13,273 nucleotides of DNA from NCBI GenBank assembly GCA_044360435.1, contig JBIKKI010000060.1:1-13273 (forward strand), read 5' to 3'. The translations under genes were made by a program, and so were the position numbers. This stretch comes from REEB481 sp044360435 (GTDB taxonomy: Bacteria > Bacteroidota > Bacteroidia > NS11-12g > UBA955). The notes below the pieces were generated by a model. The model had not been told where the DNA came from. It ran no database searches and worked only from the letters and a program-made list of their open reading frames with translations. Position 1 is the stretch's first letter. The number at the start of each line of letters is the position of its first letter. This document shows, in pieces, positions 6,538-13,273 of the stretch.

Positions 6538-7652
6538 CCCTGCTCACCGATGGTTTGTTTCCGCTGAGCATTGGCGGCATGCAGAAACATTCGGTACGAC
6601 TGGCGGCAAGCCTGGCCGATGCCGGGGCGCGGATTTTGCTTTTTCACCCACACGAGCAATTGGATGTCGCTGCTTTATTCACCCCAAATCAAAGGGCAAA
6701 TATTGAAGCGATTTATATTCCCTGGCCTGCGGCAGCCCCTGTTCCAGGCCATTACCTGTTGCGCAATTACCGCTACAGCAAGGCAATTCACGAGGTGTTG
6801 CTGCGCGAACAACAGCGCATCCATGCGGTGTATGTGCAGGGTTTTGCCGGTTGGAAAACCATCAGCAGCGGACTGAAAGGCATTCCGGTGGTGCTCAACC
6901 TGCACGGCATGGAAATGTTTCAGGCCATGCAGGGCTGGCGCAACAAAGTTCAGGGATTCATGCTGCGCCTTCCGGCGGCCAGACTCATCAAAAAGGCCGA
7001 TGCAGTGGTTTCGCTGGGCGGGAAACTCAGCCAGATCATTGCCCGCATCGCACCCGCACAAAGCATACTCACGCTTCCCGTGGGCATCGATGACTCTTGG
7101 TTTGAACAGCCCAACCAGGCTTCCCCAAAGGAAAAAACCGTGCTTTTTGTTGGCCGCTATGAATGGAGAAAAGGCCTGGATCTGTTGAATCAAGTGATGC
7201 CCAAACTGCTGCAGCAGACCCAGTTCCAGGCTTCGTTCCGGTTCATTGGCGATATTCCCGAAGACAAACGTTTGGTTCACGACCGTGTATTTTATGAAGG
7301 AGCGCTGCGCGATGAACAGCGTATCAGAAGCATTTACCGCAGCGCTTATGCCCTGGTTTGTCCTTCTTACAGCGAAGGAATGCCCACGGTGATTCTGGAA
7401 GCGATGGCCTCCGGACTTCCGGTGGTGGCCAGTGATGTGGGTGCTGTGGCGCTGTTGGTTTCTGCTGAAAACGGACGACTTATTGAACCCGGAAACGCAG
7501 CAGTGTTGGAATCAGCGCTTGAAGCAATACTCAAACTCACGGAACCTGAAGCCGCAGCGCTCGGCGCCGCCTCCAAAACAAAGGCAGCAGCCTTTAACTG
7601 GAAACAGATTGGCCGCCTGACCCTTCAGGCGCTGCAGGCGCTGAAGGCGTAG
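6495..7652 (+). CDS. Glycosyltransferase, GT4 family
   Basis: A 385-residue retaining-type GT4 enzyme. The N-terminal strand and glycine loop are VALLTDGLFPLSIGGMQKHS (14-33). The linker and donor half include VLNLHGMEMF (133-142), LPVGIDDSWF (194-203), VLFVGRYEWRKGLDLL (216-231) and SEGMPTVILEAMASGLPVV (293-311). The classic E-x7-E pair is E294/E302, and ENGRLIEPGN follows at 325-334. Donor and acceptor are not readable. ATG 6495 lies inside the preceding gene (43-nt overlap); no later start would keep the conserved first strand, so the overlap is probably real. The 3' end overlaps the convergent polymerase gene by 59 nt with no space for a separate terminator. A 7-bp hairpin, CGCCTGA (7614-7620)/TCAGGCG (7625-7631), lies in that overlap. 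Confidence 0.93.
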   Translation: MEPSGKLHPEPFCVALLTDGLFPLSIGGMQKHSVRLAASLADAGARILLFHPHEQLDVAALFTPNQRANIEAIYIPWPAAAPVPGHYLLRNYRYSKAIHEVLLREQQRIHAVYVQGFAGWKTISSGLKGIPVVLNLHGMEMFQAMQGWRNKVQGFMLRLPAARLIKKADAVVSLGGKLSQIIARIAPAQSILTLPVGIDDSWFEQPNQASPKEKTVLFVGRYEWRKGLDLLNQVMPKLLQQTQFQASFRFIGDIPEDKRLVHDRVFYEGALRDEQRIRSIYRSAYALVCPSYSEGMPTVILEAMASGLPVVASDVGAVALLVSAENGRLIEPGNAAVLESALEAILKLTEPEAAALGAASKTKAAAFNWKQIGRLTLQALQALKA

Positions 7653-8964
7653 GCCGGGGCTTGTATTGAAGCCAGGGAACCCGCACCTTGCCGTCGGCAA
7701 TGCGCTTGGTATAGTAATACAGGAAAATAAACAGGAAAAACCCGTTTCCGAAGTAACTGCCTGTGCGCACCAAACGAACCACAATCAGGATAAAAATGCC
7801 CTGATTTACAATGTTCAATTCACGGAACCTGGGGTGCTTCAGGTGTTTCTTCCCCATAAAGAACCGCAACAGGAAGAAAAATACAAGGAAGAGACCAAAC
7901 AGTCCGGTTTCCGACATCAATCGCAGGAATAAACTGTTCGCGTCGAACTTGTTGAATGTGCCAAAACGCTCTGTAAAATCTGCAGGGAAATATTTGGCAA
8001 AGGTGATGTCGTAGTTGATGGGGTGGGAACCAAGTCCGGAACCAAAGAGCGGATTTCGCTGGAAACTCTCTTTGGCTATGATGTAATTGGTATAAAGCGC
8101 AAAGGTGCTGGAGTTTACGGTAGATATCTTCTTCACATCGATGCCGCCGTCGGTGGACTGAAACATCGTCAGGGTATCATCCACCCGAACCTGGAACTCA
8201 TAAAATGCATCTTTCAGGTTGTTGTAAAACCCAATAAATAAAATCACGATGAGCGGCATCAACAGGAATTTCAAACGTCCTTCAATGATGGAGAAGTAGT
8301 TGGCGCTGTACATGTACATGAGCACCATTAACACCAGGCCCATGTAGCCTGCCGAAGAAAATGTGAGTACGAAGCATACGAAAATCACACCGGAGCGCAC
8401 CAGGTTTTTCAGGTTGTACCGATACTCCGGTTCGCTGAGCATCCGATAGATGCAATAGTATAGTGCCGGCATCAGGGCAACCGCAAGAAAATAGGGTTCA
8501 CCCATGATGGAATACACGCGGTAAAGACCCGCAGAAGTAGATTTTACTTTTTCGGTAATCTGGATGCCGTACAGCAGCAGTGCTTCAACAATAAGTCCCC
8601 ATAGTGCCACCCAGAAGGCTGCGCTCAGGTATATGTTGAAAATCTTCATAATGTTGAAGCTGTTTGATTTCAACAACAGGTAATAGGCCACCGCCGAATA
8701 GGTGATGCCCAAAAACTGCTTCACCAGGTGAAACCCAAGCGTACCGTACACATTGCTCACACTCAAACTGATTACATAAAGCAATACCATCACCCGTGTA
8801 AACCATTTCGGAAGCAGGTGCAGGGATTGATTCTTCACCACCACCATGATGATGAAAATCAGATAAATCAAGTAGTAATAGTAAAAGTCGAACGGAGTCC
8901 GGAAAAAGAAGAAGTCGTCCATAAAAACGGAACAGACCATCAATATTGAAAATATCCTGAACAT
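7594..8964 (-). CDS. Wzy-like O-antigen/polysaccharide polymerase or ligase
   Basis: A 456-residue polytopic membrane protein with about ten hydrophobic segments (roughly 1-15, 24-43, 57-72, 84-100, 109-133, 156-175, 190-218, 230-247, 350-370, 387-418). A large soluble loop (about 248-345), expected on the periplasmic side, contains ESFQRNPLFGSGLGSH (299-314); the NPLFGxGxG motif is typical of the O-antigen ligase/polymerase (Wzy/WaaL) superfamily. It would join lipid-linked repeat units or transfer the chain to an acceptor; with several glycosyltransferases nearby, polymerase is my preferred reading. The last 30 residues are Pro/Ser/Gly/Ala-rich and partly encoded antisense to the end of the GT4 gene, so they are probably a non-essential tail. 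It is the third gene of the minus-strand operon, 12 nt after the deacetylase. Confidence 0.85.
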   Translation of the reverse strand: MFRIFSILMVCSVFMDDFFFFRTPFDFYYYYLIYLIFIIMVVVKNQSLHLLPKWFTRVMVLLYVISLSVSNVYGTLGFHLVKQFLGITYSAVAYYLLLKSNSFNIMKIFNIYLSAAFWVALWGLIVEALLLYGIQITEKVKSTSAGLYRVYSIMGEPYFLAVALMPALYYCIYRMLSEPEYRYNLKNLVRSGVIFVCFVLTFSSAGYMGLVLMVLMYMYSANYFSIIEGRLKFLLMPLIVILFIGFYNNLKDAFYEFQVRVDDTLTMFQSTDGGIDVKKISTVNSSTFALYTNYIIAKESFQRNPLFGSGLGSHPINYDITFAKYFPADFTERFGTFNKFDANSLFLRLMSETGLFGLFLVFFFLLRFFMGKKHLKHPRFRELNIVNQGIFILIVVRLVRTGSYFGNGFFLFIFLYYYTKRIADGKVRVPWLQYKPRPTPSAPAAPEGSGGQSVSS

Positions 8965-8976
8965 CCGTGGGGGTGT

Positions 8977-9855
8977 TTACTTTGGGTTGGGGCAAAGTGA
9001 TTGAAAACGTGCGGATTCTTCGCGCCAGCGCTGCCATTCACGGCCACTGCAAGCGTATTTCACCGCGCCCATGAGCCAAAAAGCTTCCACATTTACCCGG
9101 CGGATGAACATGGGATTCCGGTCTTCCAGGTTGCTTCCCGGAAAGGTGCTGTGGAAATAGGTATAATGTGCACTGATTAGTTCCATGGCTTCAGCAGAAA
9201 CGCGCTGCAACGAGTTGAAAGGGGCGCAGAAATGGGTGGTGTTTTGCTGCAGCACGCGGTCTATTACTTCTTTGGAATGAACGACCTCATGCACCAAATC
9301 GGCATGATCCTGATCCTTGTTCATGGTATGGCTCATGCTGTGTGAACCCAGTATATGTCCACGTTCTTTGAGCTGAAGGAGTTGTTCGGTGTTCATGGCG
9401 CGAAAATCCTCGGGTTCCCTGTCGTAATGCGGATTGATGAGGTTGCGGATATGCGTGCGGTAGTAAGATTCCTGAGCGTCTTCGGCGGCTTGGAAGAAAT
9501 CGGGAACCACGAAAAACAGGCCCCTGATGCCAAATTCTTCCAGAACCTGGGCTGCGCGGAAGTTGTTCCGCAGCCCATCGTCAAAGGTGAACACCACAGA
9601 AGGCGACGCTCCTTGCCTGGAAACCGCGCCGTTATAGAACTGTTCGAGGTAGTCAGGGCTTTGCAATTCGAAGTGCTTCCCAAGAAATGCAATCAGATGC
9701 CGCAGTTCATCCCCATAACTGTGCGGCACGCTGTGCAGATTCAGTACCAGCAAATCACCGTTTTGATGCGGGAAACCGAATACCGGAAACAGCAGGTTTC
9801 CCAAAACTGATTTAATCAGGTGGTTGCGCGAATGGAGTTGTTTGGAATACCGCAT
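8977..9855 (-). CDS. NodB/CE4-type polysaccharide deacetylase
   Basis: A 292-residue carbohydrate esterase family 4 protein that should remove N- or O-acetyl groups from a sugar with a divalent metal. Motif 1 is TFDDG (90-94; D92 the probable base, D93 metal ligand), and motif 2 is SHSMSH (171-176; H172 and H176 metal ligands), so the metal triad is complete. At the usual motif 3 (R-x-P-[YFW]) position it has CAPFNS (210-215), without the Arg. LNLHSVP (39-45) is the first-strand signature of this subgroup. A moderately hydrophobic stretch at 13-28 is too weak to call a cleaved signal peptide, so the protein may act in the cytoplasm or at the inner membrane on a lipid-linked intermediate. It is the second gene in the operon: 9 nt after the GNAT gene and 12 nt before the polymerase gene. 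Confidence 0.9.
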   Translation of the reverse strand: MRYSKQLHSRNHLIKSVLGNLLFPVFGFPHQNGDLLVLNLHSVPHSYGDELRHLIAFLGKHFELQSPDYLEQFYNGAVSRQGASPSVVFTFDDGLRNNFRAAQVLEEFGIRGLFFVVPDFFQAAEDAQESYYRTHIRNLINPHYDREPEDFRAMNTEQLLQLKERGHILGSHSMSHTMNKDQDHADLVHEVVHSKEVIDRVLQQNTTHFCAPFNSLQRVSAEAMELISAHYTYFHSTFPGSNLEDRNPMFIRRVNVEAFWLMGAVKYACSGREWQRWREESARFQSLCPNPK

Positions 9856-9864
9856 GAAGTAGAA

Positions 9865-10806
9865 TTACCAAGTATCGATATCACCACGCATCATGTTCCA
9901 GCGTTCGGGCATGTCGCCATCGGATTTTCCGCTGAAGCTCATATGGATGAAGTGTACCTTTTTTTGTGTTTTGAAGAACAGCGATTGCACCGCTTCGCCC
10001 GTTTCAGATGGGCATTCCGGGTTGATGGCCACACTTGCAAATACCGTGCTTCCTTCTTTGCGCAGGGCGCGCATCCATTGTTTGATGCCCTGCCTGATGG
10101 CACCGGCGGGGGCTGTGCCTGCATAAATTTTACCAATGCTGGCTTCGTTCAGGCCTTTTCTTTGTCCTATGCGGAACTGAATGTGTATGGGATGCCCCTG
10201 AACGGTGCATGAAAACCACCAGGCCGGCCATTCGGGCATAAAAGCCTTCCGATAATTCCAGAACGCGGGGTCGGCAGCAGTTTGCAACATGGTGTCGGCC
10301 TGCAGGTTCCCCGGAACTTCCTGGCTGAAGCCTCTGGCGCCGAAAGGCTTGCGCCGTATGGCTGCCAAAATGCTTACCGGTTTGATGAACCATTGCATGT
10401 CGAATACGTGTTTCCATCCTTTTTTAACAAAAGCGGGCTTGGAGGCCGGTACAGGAAATCCAATCAGATAGTCGGCAGCGTCTTCCGCGGCCTGCGCTTT
10501 CATCGCATCGAGCAATTGTGCAAAAACGCCGCGTCCGCGGAAATCGGGGGAAACCAAAACACCCAGAATCTGGAAGCTGCGTGTGTCGGCGGCAACATCT
10601 TGAAGCGGCCAGTATATGTATGAAACAATTCCGGCAAGTGCTTCACCCTCAGTAGCCAGGATGATGCGGTTCCGGCCCTGCTGATATGGATGTTCATACA
10701 AGGCCTCGAAACGCTGGGCAAACCAGGATTCCATGAATGGATATTCCTGTAAAGTAAGGGCAATCACCCGTTCTTTCCAGGATGGGTCGTATAATTGAAC
10801 ACGCAT
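9865..10806 (-). CDS. GNAT-family N-acyltransferase
   Basis: A 313-residue protein with an N-terminal GNAT fold. Strand 4 and the acyl-CoA loop read ILGVLVSPDFRGRGVFAQLL (80-99), where RGRGVF is the pyrophosphate-binding loop; AFVKKGWKHV (125-134) is the following helix/strand typical of GNATs. The C-terminal part (about 175-313) looks like a second, degenerate GNAT-like domain and ends in DGDMPERWNMMRGDIDTW. It probably transfers an acyl group from CoA to an amino sugar. The frame is open far upstream to 11199, but that extension is antisense to the neighbouring glycosyltransferase. ATG 10806 gives a normal N-terminus and has a TACCTTTG promoter box 24 nt upstream. It is the first gene of an operon with a deacetylase and a polymerase, so deacetylation and re-acylation of one sugar is plausible. 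Confidence 0.85.
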   Translation of the reverse strand: MRVQLYDPSWKERVIALTLQEYPFMESWFAQRFEALYEHPYQQGRNRIILATEGEALAGIVSYIYWPLQDVAADTRSFQILGVLVSPDFRGRGVFAQLLDAMKAQAAEDAADYLIGFPVPASKPAFVKKGWKHVFDMQWFIKPVSILAAIRRKPFGARGFSQEVPGNLQADTMLQTAADPAFWNYRKAFMPEWPAWWFSCTVQGHPIHIQFRIGQRKGLNEASIGKIYAGTAPAGAIRQGIKQWMRALRKEGSTVFASVAINPECPSETGEAVQSLFFKTQKKVHFIHMSFSGKSDGDMPERWNMMRGDIDTW

Positions 10807-10830
10807 GGATGTACAGAAAAACCTGTCTGG

Positions 10831-10838
10831 CAAAGGTA
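10831..10838 (-). promoter_or_regulatory. Bacteroidota -7 box TACCTTTG for the GNAT-deacetylase-polymerase operon
   Basis: On the minus strand TACCTTTG, followed by CC, is a full match to TAnnTTTG, located 24 nt before the ATG at 10806. A near-copy, CACCTTTG, is at 10869-10876. The only nearby TTG (minus strand, 10852-10854) is closer than the usual -33 spacing. The box lies in the stretch a plus-strand ATG at 10805 would count as coding, which argues that this stretch is really an intergenic promoter region. Confidence 0.55.
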
Positions 10839-10856
10839 ACGCGAACACAGACAATA

Positions 10857-10863
10857 CAGGAGG
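10857..10863 (+). promoter_or_regulatory. Shine-Dalgarno CAGGAGG deciding the start at GTG 10874
   Basis: AGGAGG at 10858-10863 is a perfect anti-16S match, 10 nt before GTG 10874, the first of four consecutive GTG codons that begin the conserved first strand of the downstream glycosyltransferase. Such a strong site is not seen ahead of the other genes here, so it helps choose this start over ATG 10805. Confidence 0.5.
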
Positions 10864-10873
10864 ATCTGCAAAG

Positions 10874-11935
10874 GTGGTGGTGGTGTTCAGAGAGTTGGCG
10901 CCGTACATGCTGGCCTGTTTGCGCGCCACCGCAGCCCAATCCGGCCATGAACTGCTGGTTTTATGCCTTCCCGTAAATCCCGAAGCACCGTTCGACTTCG
11001 GGCAACAGCCCGGTCTCCGAATCGTGGATAGAAGCAAGTTCAGCGCACGCGAACTGGAACAACACATCCGACAGGCCAAACCGGATATTGTGTTTATTGC
11101 CGACTGGACCAACAAATCGGTGCTCCGTGCGGCCTGGAAGCTGCGCAAAGACTTTTTCCTGGCTACCGGCTTCGACAACCATTGGACGGGTTCAATCAAA
11201 CAGCGTTTGCTTGCACTGGGCGCTTCGATGGTATTTCCACGCCTGTTCCGTCACCTGTTTATTCCCGGATCGCCGCAGCGTTCCTTTGCAAAGAAGCTTG
11301 GCTTCGGCGATCATCAGATTACCGAAGGAGCGTATACTGCCGATACGGCGCTGTTCGAATCGTTTGCTTCCGCACACATGCCGGCCAAAGAGGCACATTT
11401 CCCGCACCGGTTTTTGTGCGTGGCGCGTTACATTCCGGCCAAAGGACTTGACCTGCTCTGGGAAGCATTTGCCGAAGCCAAAGCGGAACATCCCTGCGAC
11501 TGGCAACTGTGGTGTGCGGGAACCGGACCACTGTGGGACAGCCGTGTTTCACATCCCGATATACGCCATCTGGGCTTTGTTCAGCCGGCAGAAATGGGCG
11601 CTGTTGTTGCCGAAACCGGCGTTTTTGTGCTTCCAAGCAACTTTGAACCCTGGGGCGTTGTAGTGCATGAATATGCCGCTGCCGGATATCCTTTGCTGTT
11701 GTCGGATGCGGTTGGCGCCGCTTCGGCATTTCTGCTTCCCGAACAGAACGGATTTCCGTTCGAAGCAGGAAATAAAGCAGCGCTGAAAGCCTGCTTGCTC
11801 CGCATCATGAAGATGAATGATGCCGCACTGGTGCGCATGGCAGCAGCGAGCCGTGCCCAGGCCGCTACCAATAGTCCTGAAATTTGGGCACTACGCTTCC
11901 TGAATATGGGAAAATCGGTTTCCGGAAAACACTAG
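10874..11935 (+). CDS. Glycosyltransferase, GT4 family
   Basis: A 353-residue GT-B enzyme (376 if started at ATG 10805). The first strand is VVVVFRELAPYMLACLRA; the donor half has FLCVARYIPAKGLDLLWEAF (180-199), WCAGTGPLW (213-221), LPSNFEPWGVVVHEYAAAGY (253-272) with the E-x7-E pair E258/E266, and EQNGFPFEAGN (290-300). Donor sugar unknown. Start: ATG 10805 would prepend 23 hydrophilic residues (MDVQKNLSGKGNANT...) unlike a GT4 N-terminus, and its ATG would overlap the divergent GNAT start in the tetranucleotide CATG, leaving no promoter space. GTG 10874 has AGGAGG 10 nt upstream and begins exactly at the conserved strand; GTG 10877, 10880 or 10883 are also possible. It lies 20 nt ahead of the amidotransferase gene and probably shares its transcript. 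Confidence 0.87.
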   Translation: MVVVFRELAPYMLACLRATAAQSGHELLVLCLPVNPEAPFDFGQQPGLRIVDRSKFSARELEQHIRQAKPDIVFIADWTNKSVLRAAWKLRKDFFLATGFDNHWTGSIKQRLLALGASMVFPRLFRHLFIPGSPQRSFAKKLGFGDHQITEGAYTADTALFESFASAHMPAKEAHFPHRFLCVARYIPAKGLDLLWEAFAEAKAEHPCDWQLWCAGTGPLWDSRVSHPDIRHLGFVQPAEMGAVVAETGVFVLPSNFEPWGVVVHEYAAAGYPLLLSDAVGAASAFLLPEQNGFPFEAGNKAALKACLLRIMKMNDAALVRMAAASRAQAATNSPEIWALRFLNMGKSVSGKH

Positions 11936-11942
11936 AATAAAG

Positions 11943-11950
11943 CATCTTCG
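11943..11950 (+). promoter_or_regulatory. Degenerate -7-like element CATCTTCG before asnB
   Basis: CATCTTCG followed by CAG resembles TAnnTTTG with two mismatches, 5 nt before the ATG at 11956. It keeps the general shape of the other boxes but could be chance; co-transcription with the upstream glycosyltransferase is equally likely. Confidence 0.15.
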
Positions 11951-11955
11951 CAGGG

Positions 11956-13273
11956 ATGTGTGGCATCAACGGAATTGCAGGTCTTGACGATACCTTCCGA
12001 CTGAACGACCGGTTGGTGCACATGAACAATGCCATCAGGCATCGCGGTCCCGACGATCGGGGCATTTTCACCACGCCTGGCTGCGGTTTGGCCCATGTGC
12101 GGCTCAGCATCATCGATCTTTCTGCAGAAGGGCATCAGCCCATGCACAGCCATGACGGGCGCTATACGCTGGTATTCAATGGTGAAATTTACAACTACAA
12201 GCTGCTGAAGAAACAGCTTTCTGATTATCCCTACAAAAGCCAAACCGATACGGAAGTCATCCTCGCGGGCTTATGCCGCTGGGGTTTGGATGTGTTCGGG
12301 AAACTGGAAGGCATGTTTGCCATTGCCGTTTGGGACCATCAGCTGCAAACCCTCACCGTTGCGCGTGACCACCTCGGAAAAAAGCCGGTGTATTACGCAC
12401 ATGCCGATGGCAAGTTGTTTTTCAGCTCAGAACTCCGCGGCCTGCTCGCTTCCGGTTATGTTTCCCGGGAAATTGACCCACAGGCGCTTGCGGAATTTTT
12501 CTCCTGGCAAACTGTGCACGCGCCCAATACCATTCTGAAAGGGGTGAAGCAGCTCATGCCTGGAACCATGCTTTCCTGGCATCAGGGAACGATTACCCGT
12601 CAGCGCTTCTTTGAACTGCAGGAATGCCGCGACAAATTCAAGGTTACCGGTCCCTACGAACGCGTGAAGAAAGACGTACACCGACTGCTGTCGGATGCCG
12701 TTGAAAAACGCATGATCAGCGATGTGCCGCTTGGCGCCTTCTTGTCGGGAGGTGTGGACAGCAGCATCATCGTGGCGCTGGCCTCCGGCTTCCGACCCGG
12801 AGCCTTACAAACATTTAACATCGGCTTCCAGGAAGAAGCTTTTAACGAATCAGCCATTGCTGCGCAGGTAGCACGGAAATTCAATACCCGTCATACAGAA
12901 ATCATCCTCACACCTGAAGAGGTTGTTCAGGATGTGATGCAGGCTTTGGATGCCATGGATTTTCCAACCACCGACGGTGTAAACACGTTTGTGGTTTCGG
13001 GAGCCGCCAAACGGGCCGGCATCACCGTAGCGCTGTCAGGTTTGGGTGGCGATGAATTGTTCGGTGGCTATTGGATGTTCTCCTTTTCCCAGCGCATGCA
13101 GCAGCTGCGCCTGATGGGCAAATTGCCTTTGTCGCTGCGGAAAATTCTTGCCGACGGCTACCGTCGATTTAAACCCGGAACCAGGGCAGACAAATTGTAC
13201 AGCATCTTGAGCCAACCGGAGTTTTCTTTCCAGTCCTGGTATCCTGAACTGAGGCGCATCACCGATGAAGAAC
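11956..13273 (+). CDS. asnB: Asparagine synthetase-type glutamine amidotransferase (3' truncated by window)
   Basis: The first 439 residues of a glutamine-hydrolysing asparagine synthetase (AsnB class); full-length members run about 550-640 residues, so the end lies beyond the window. The N-terminal glutaminase has Cys2 (MCGINGIAG), RHRGPDD (28-34), R49 in VRLSIIDLS, NGEIYN (75-80) and D98 in QTDTE, which match the catalytic and glutamine-binding residues of AsnB. The synthetase domain has the ATP PP-loop LSGGVDSS (263-270) and SGLGGDELFGGY (361-372), so both halves look active. Known role: ATP-dependent transfer of ammonia from glutamine to Asp. In surface-polysaccharide loci such enzymes are thought to amidate uronic acids of the glycan, which I favour here by context, but ordinary asparagine synthesis cannot be excluded. 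It follows a glycosyltransferase gene by 20 nt. Confidence 0.93.
   Translation, partial: MCGINGIAGLDDTFRLNDRLVHMNNAIRHRGPDDRGIFTTPGCGLAHVRLSIIDLSAEGHQPMHSHDGRYTLVFNGEIYNYKLLKKQLSDYPYKSQTDTEVILAGLCRWGLDVFGKLEGMFAIAVWDHQLQTLTVARDHLGKKPVYYAHADGKLFFSSELRGLLASGYVSREIDPQALAEFFSWQTVHAPNTILKGVKQLMPGTMLSWHQGTITRQRFFELQECRDKFKVTGPYERVKKDVHRLLSDAVEKRMISDVPLGAFLSGGVDSSIIVALASGFRPGALQTFNIGFQEEAFNESAIAAQVARKFNTRHTEIILTPEEVVQDVMQALDAMDFPTTDGVNTFVVSGAAKRAGITVALSGLGGDELFGGYWMFSFSQRMQQLRLMGKLPLSLRKILADGYRRFKPGTRADKLYSILSQPEFSFQSWYPELRRITDEE

Noticed and set aside
6675..7280. 201-residue minus-strand open frame within the GT4 gene
   Set aside because: Antisense to the highly conserved GT4 core; no start signal or domain.
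10807..11199. N-terminal extension of the GNAT frame upstream of 10806
   Set aside because: About 130 residues antisense to the glycosyltransferase, low-complexity Ser/Arg/Cys text; the GNAT fold begins at MRVQLYDPSW and has its own promoter box.
11088..11663. 191-residue plus-strand frame overlapping the last glycosyltransferase
   Set aside because: Out-of-frame shadow, rich in Cys, Arg and Pro; the GT4 frame with E-x7-E is real.
1..13273. CRISPR, tRNA, transposase, integrase, toxin-antitoxin or phage-defence genes
   Set aside because: I searched by eye on both strands and saw no regularly spaced repeats, cloverleaf sequences, terminal inverted repeats around an open frame, or matching protein motifs.

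Overview
The window looks like part of a surface-polysaccharide (O-antigen, capsule or exopolysaccharide) biosynthesis locus from a member of the Bacteroidota. Two things point to that phylum. First, TAnnTTTG -7 promoter boxes (usually followed by CA) precede several transcription units. Second, most genes lack Shine-Dalgarno sequences. The lineage is inferred from these signals and protein style, without database support. Base composition is moderate and the region is densely coding: there is no tRNA, rRNA, CRISPR array or insertion sequence, and no gene-free stretch above about 270 bp.

Layout. (1) 24-2208, plus strand: an LpxD-like left-handed beta-helix acyltransferase and a glycosyltransferase, 1 nt apart. 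(2) 2205-2681, minus strand: a small hexapeptide-repeat acetyltransferase whose stop codon overlaps that of the preceding gene inside a shared TTAA. (3) 2682-2948: a divergent intergenic region with promoter boxes and small hairpins. (4) 2949-7652, plus strand: a glycosyltransferase paralogous to the first one, a recognisable but unassigned His-rich (possibly cupin-like) protein, then two GT4-type glycosyltransferases overlapping by 43 nt. (5) 10806-7594, minus strand: a three-gene operon of GNAT acyltransferase, NodB/CE4 polysaccharide deacetylase and Wzy-like membrane polymerase/ligase; its last gene overlaps the convergent GT4 gene by 59 nt. (6) 10874 to the window end, plus strand: another GT4 glycosyltransferase and a glutamine-dependent asparagine synthetase-type amidotransferase, cut by the window edge.

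Together the genes encode at least five glycosyltransferases to build an oligosaccharide, a candidate polymerase, and an unusually rich decoration set: two beta-helix acyltransferases, a deacetylase, a GNAT and an amidotransferase. I infer a Wzy-type pathway; no flippase, export protein or initiating phosphoglycosyltransferase is visible here, so these should lie outside the window. The best candidates for something new are the His-rich unknown at 4297-5301, the acyltransferase/glycosyltransferase couplets at 24-4208, and the GNAT-deacetylase-polymerase operon.
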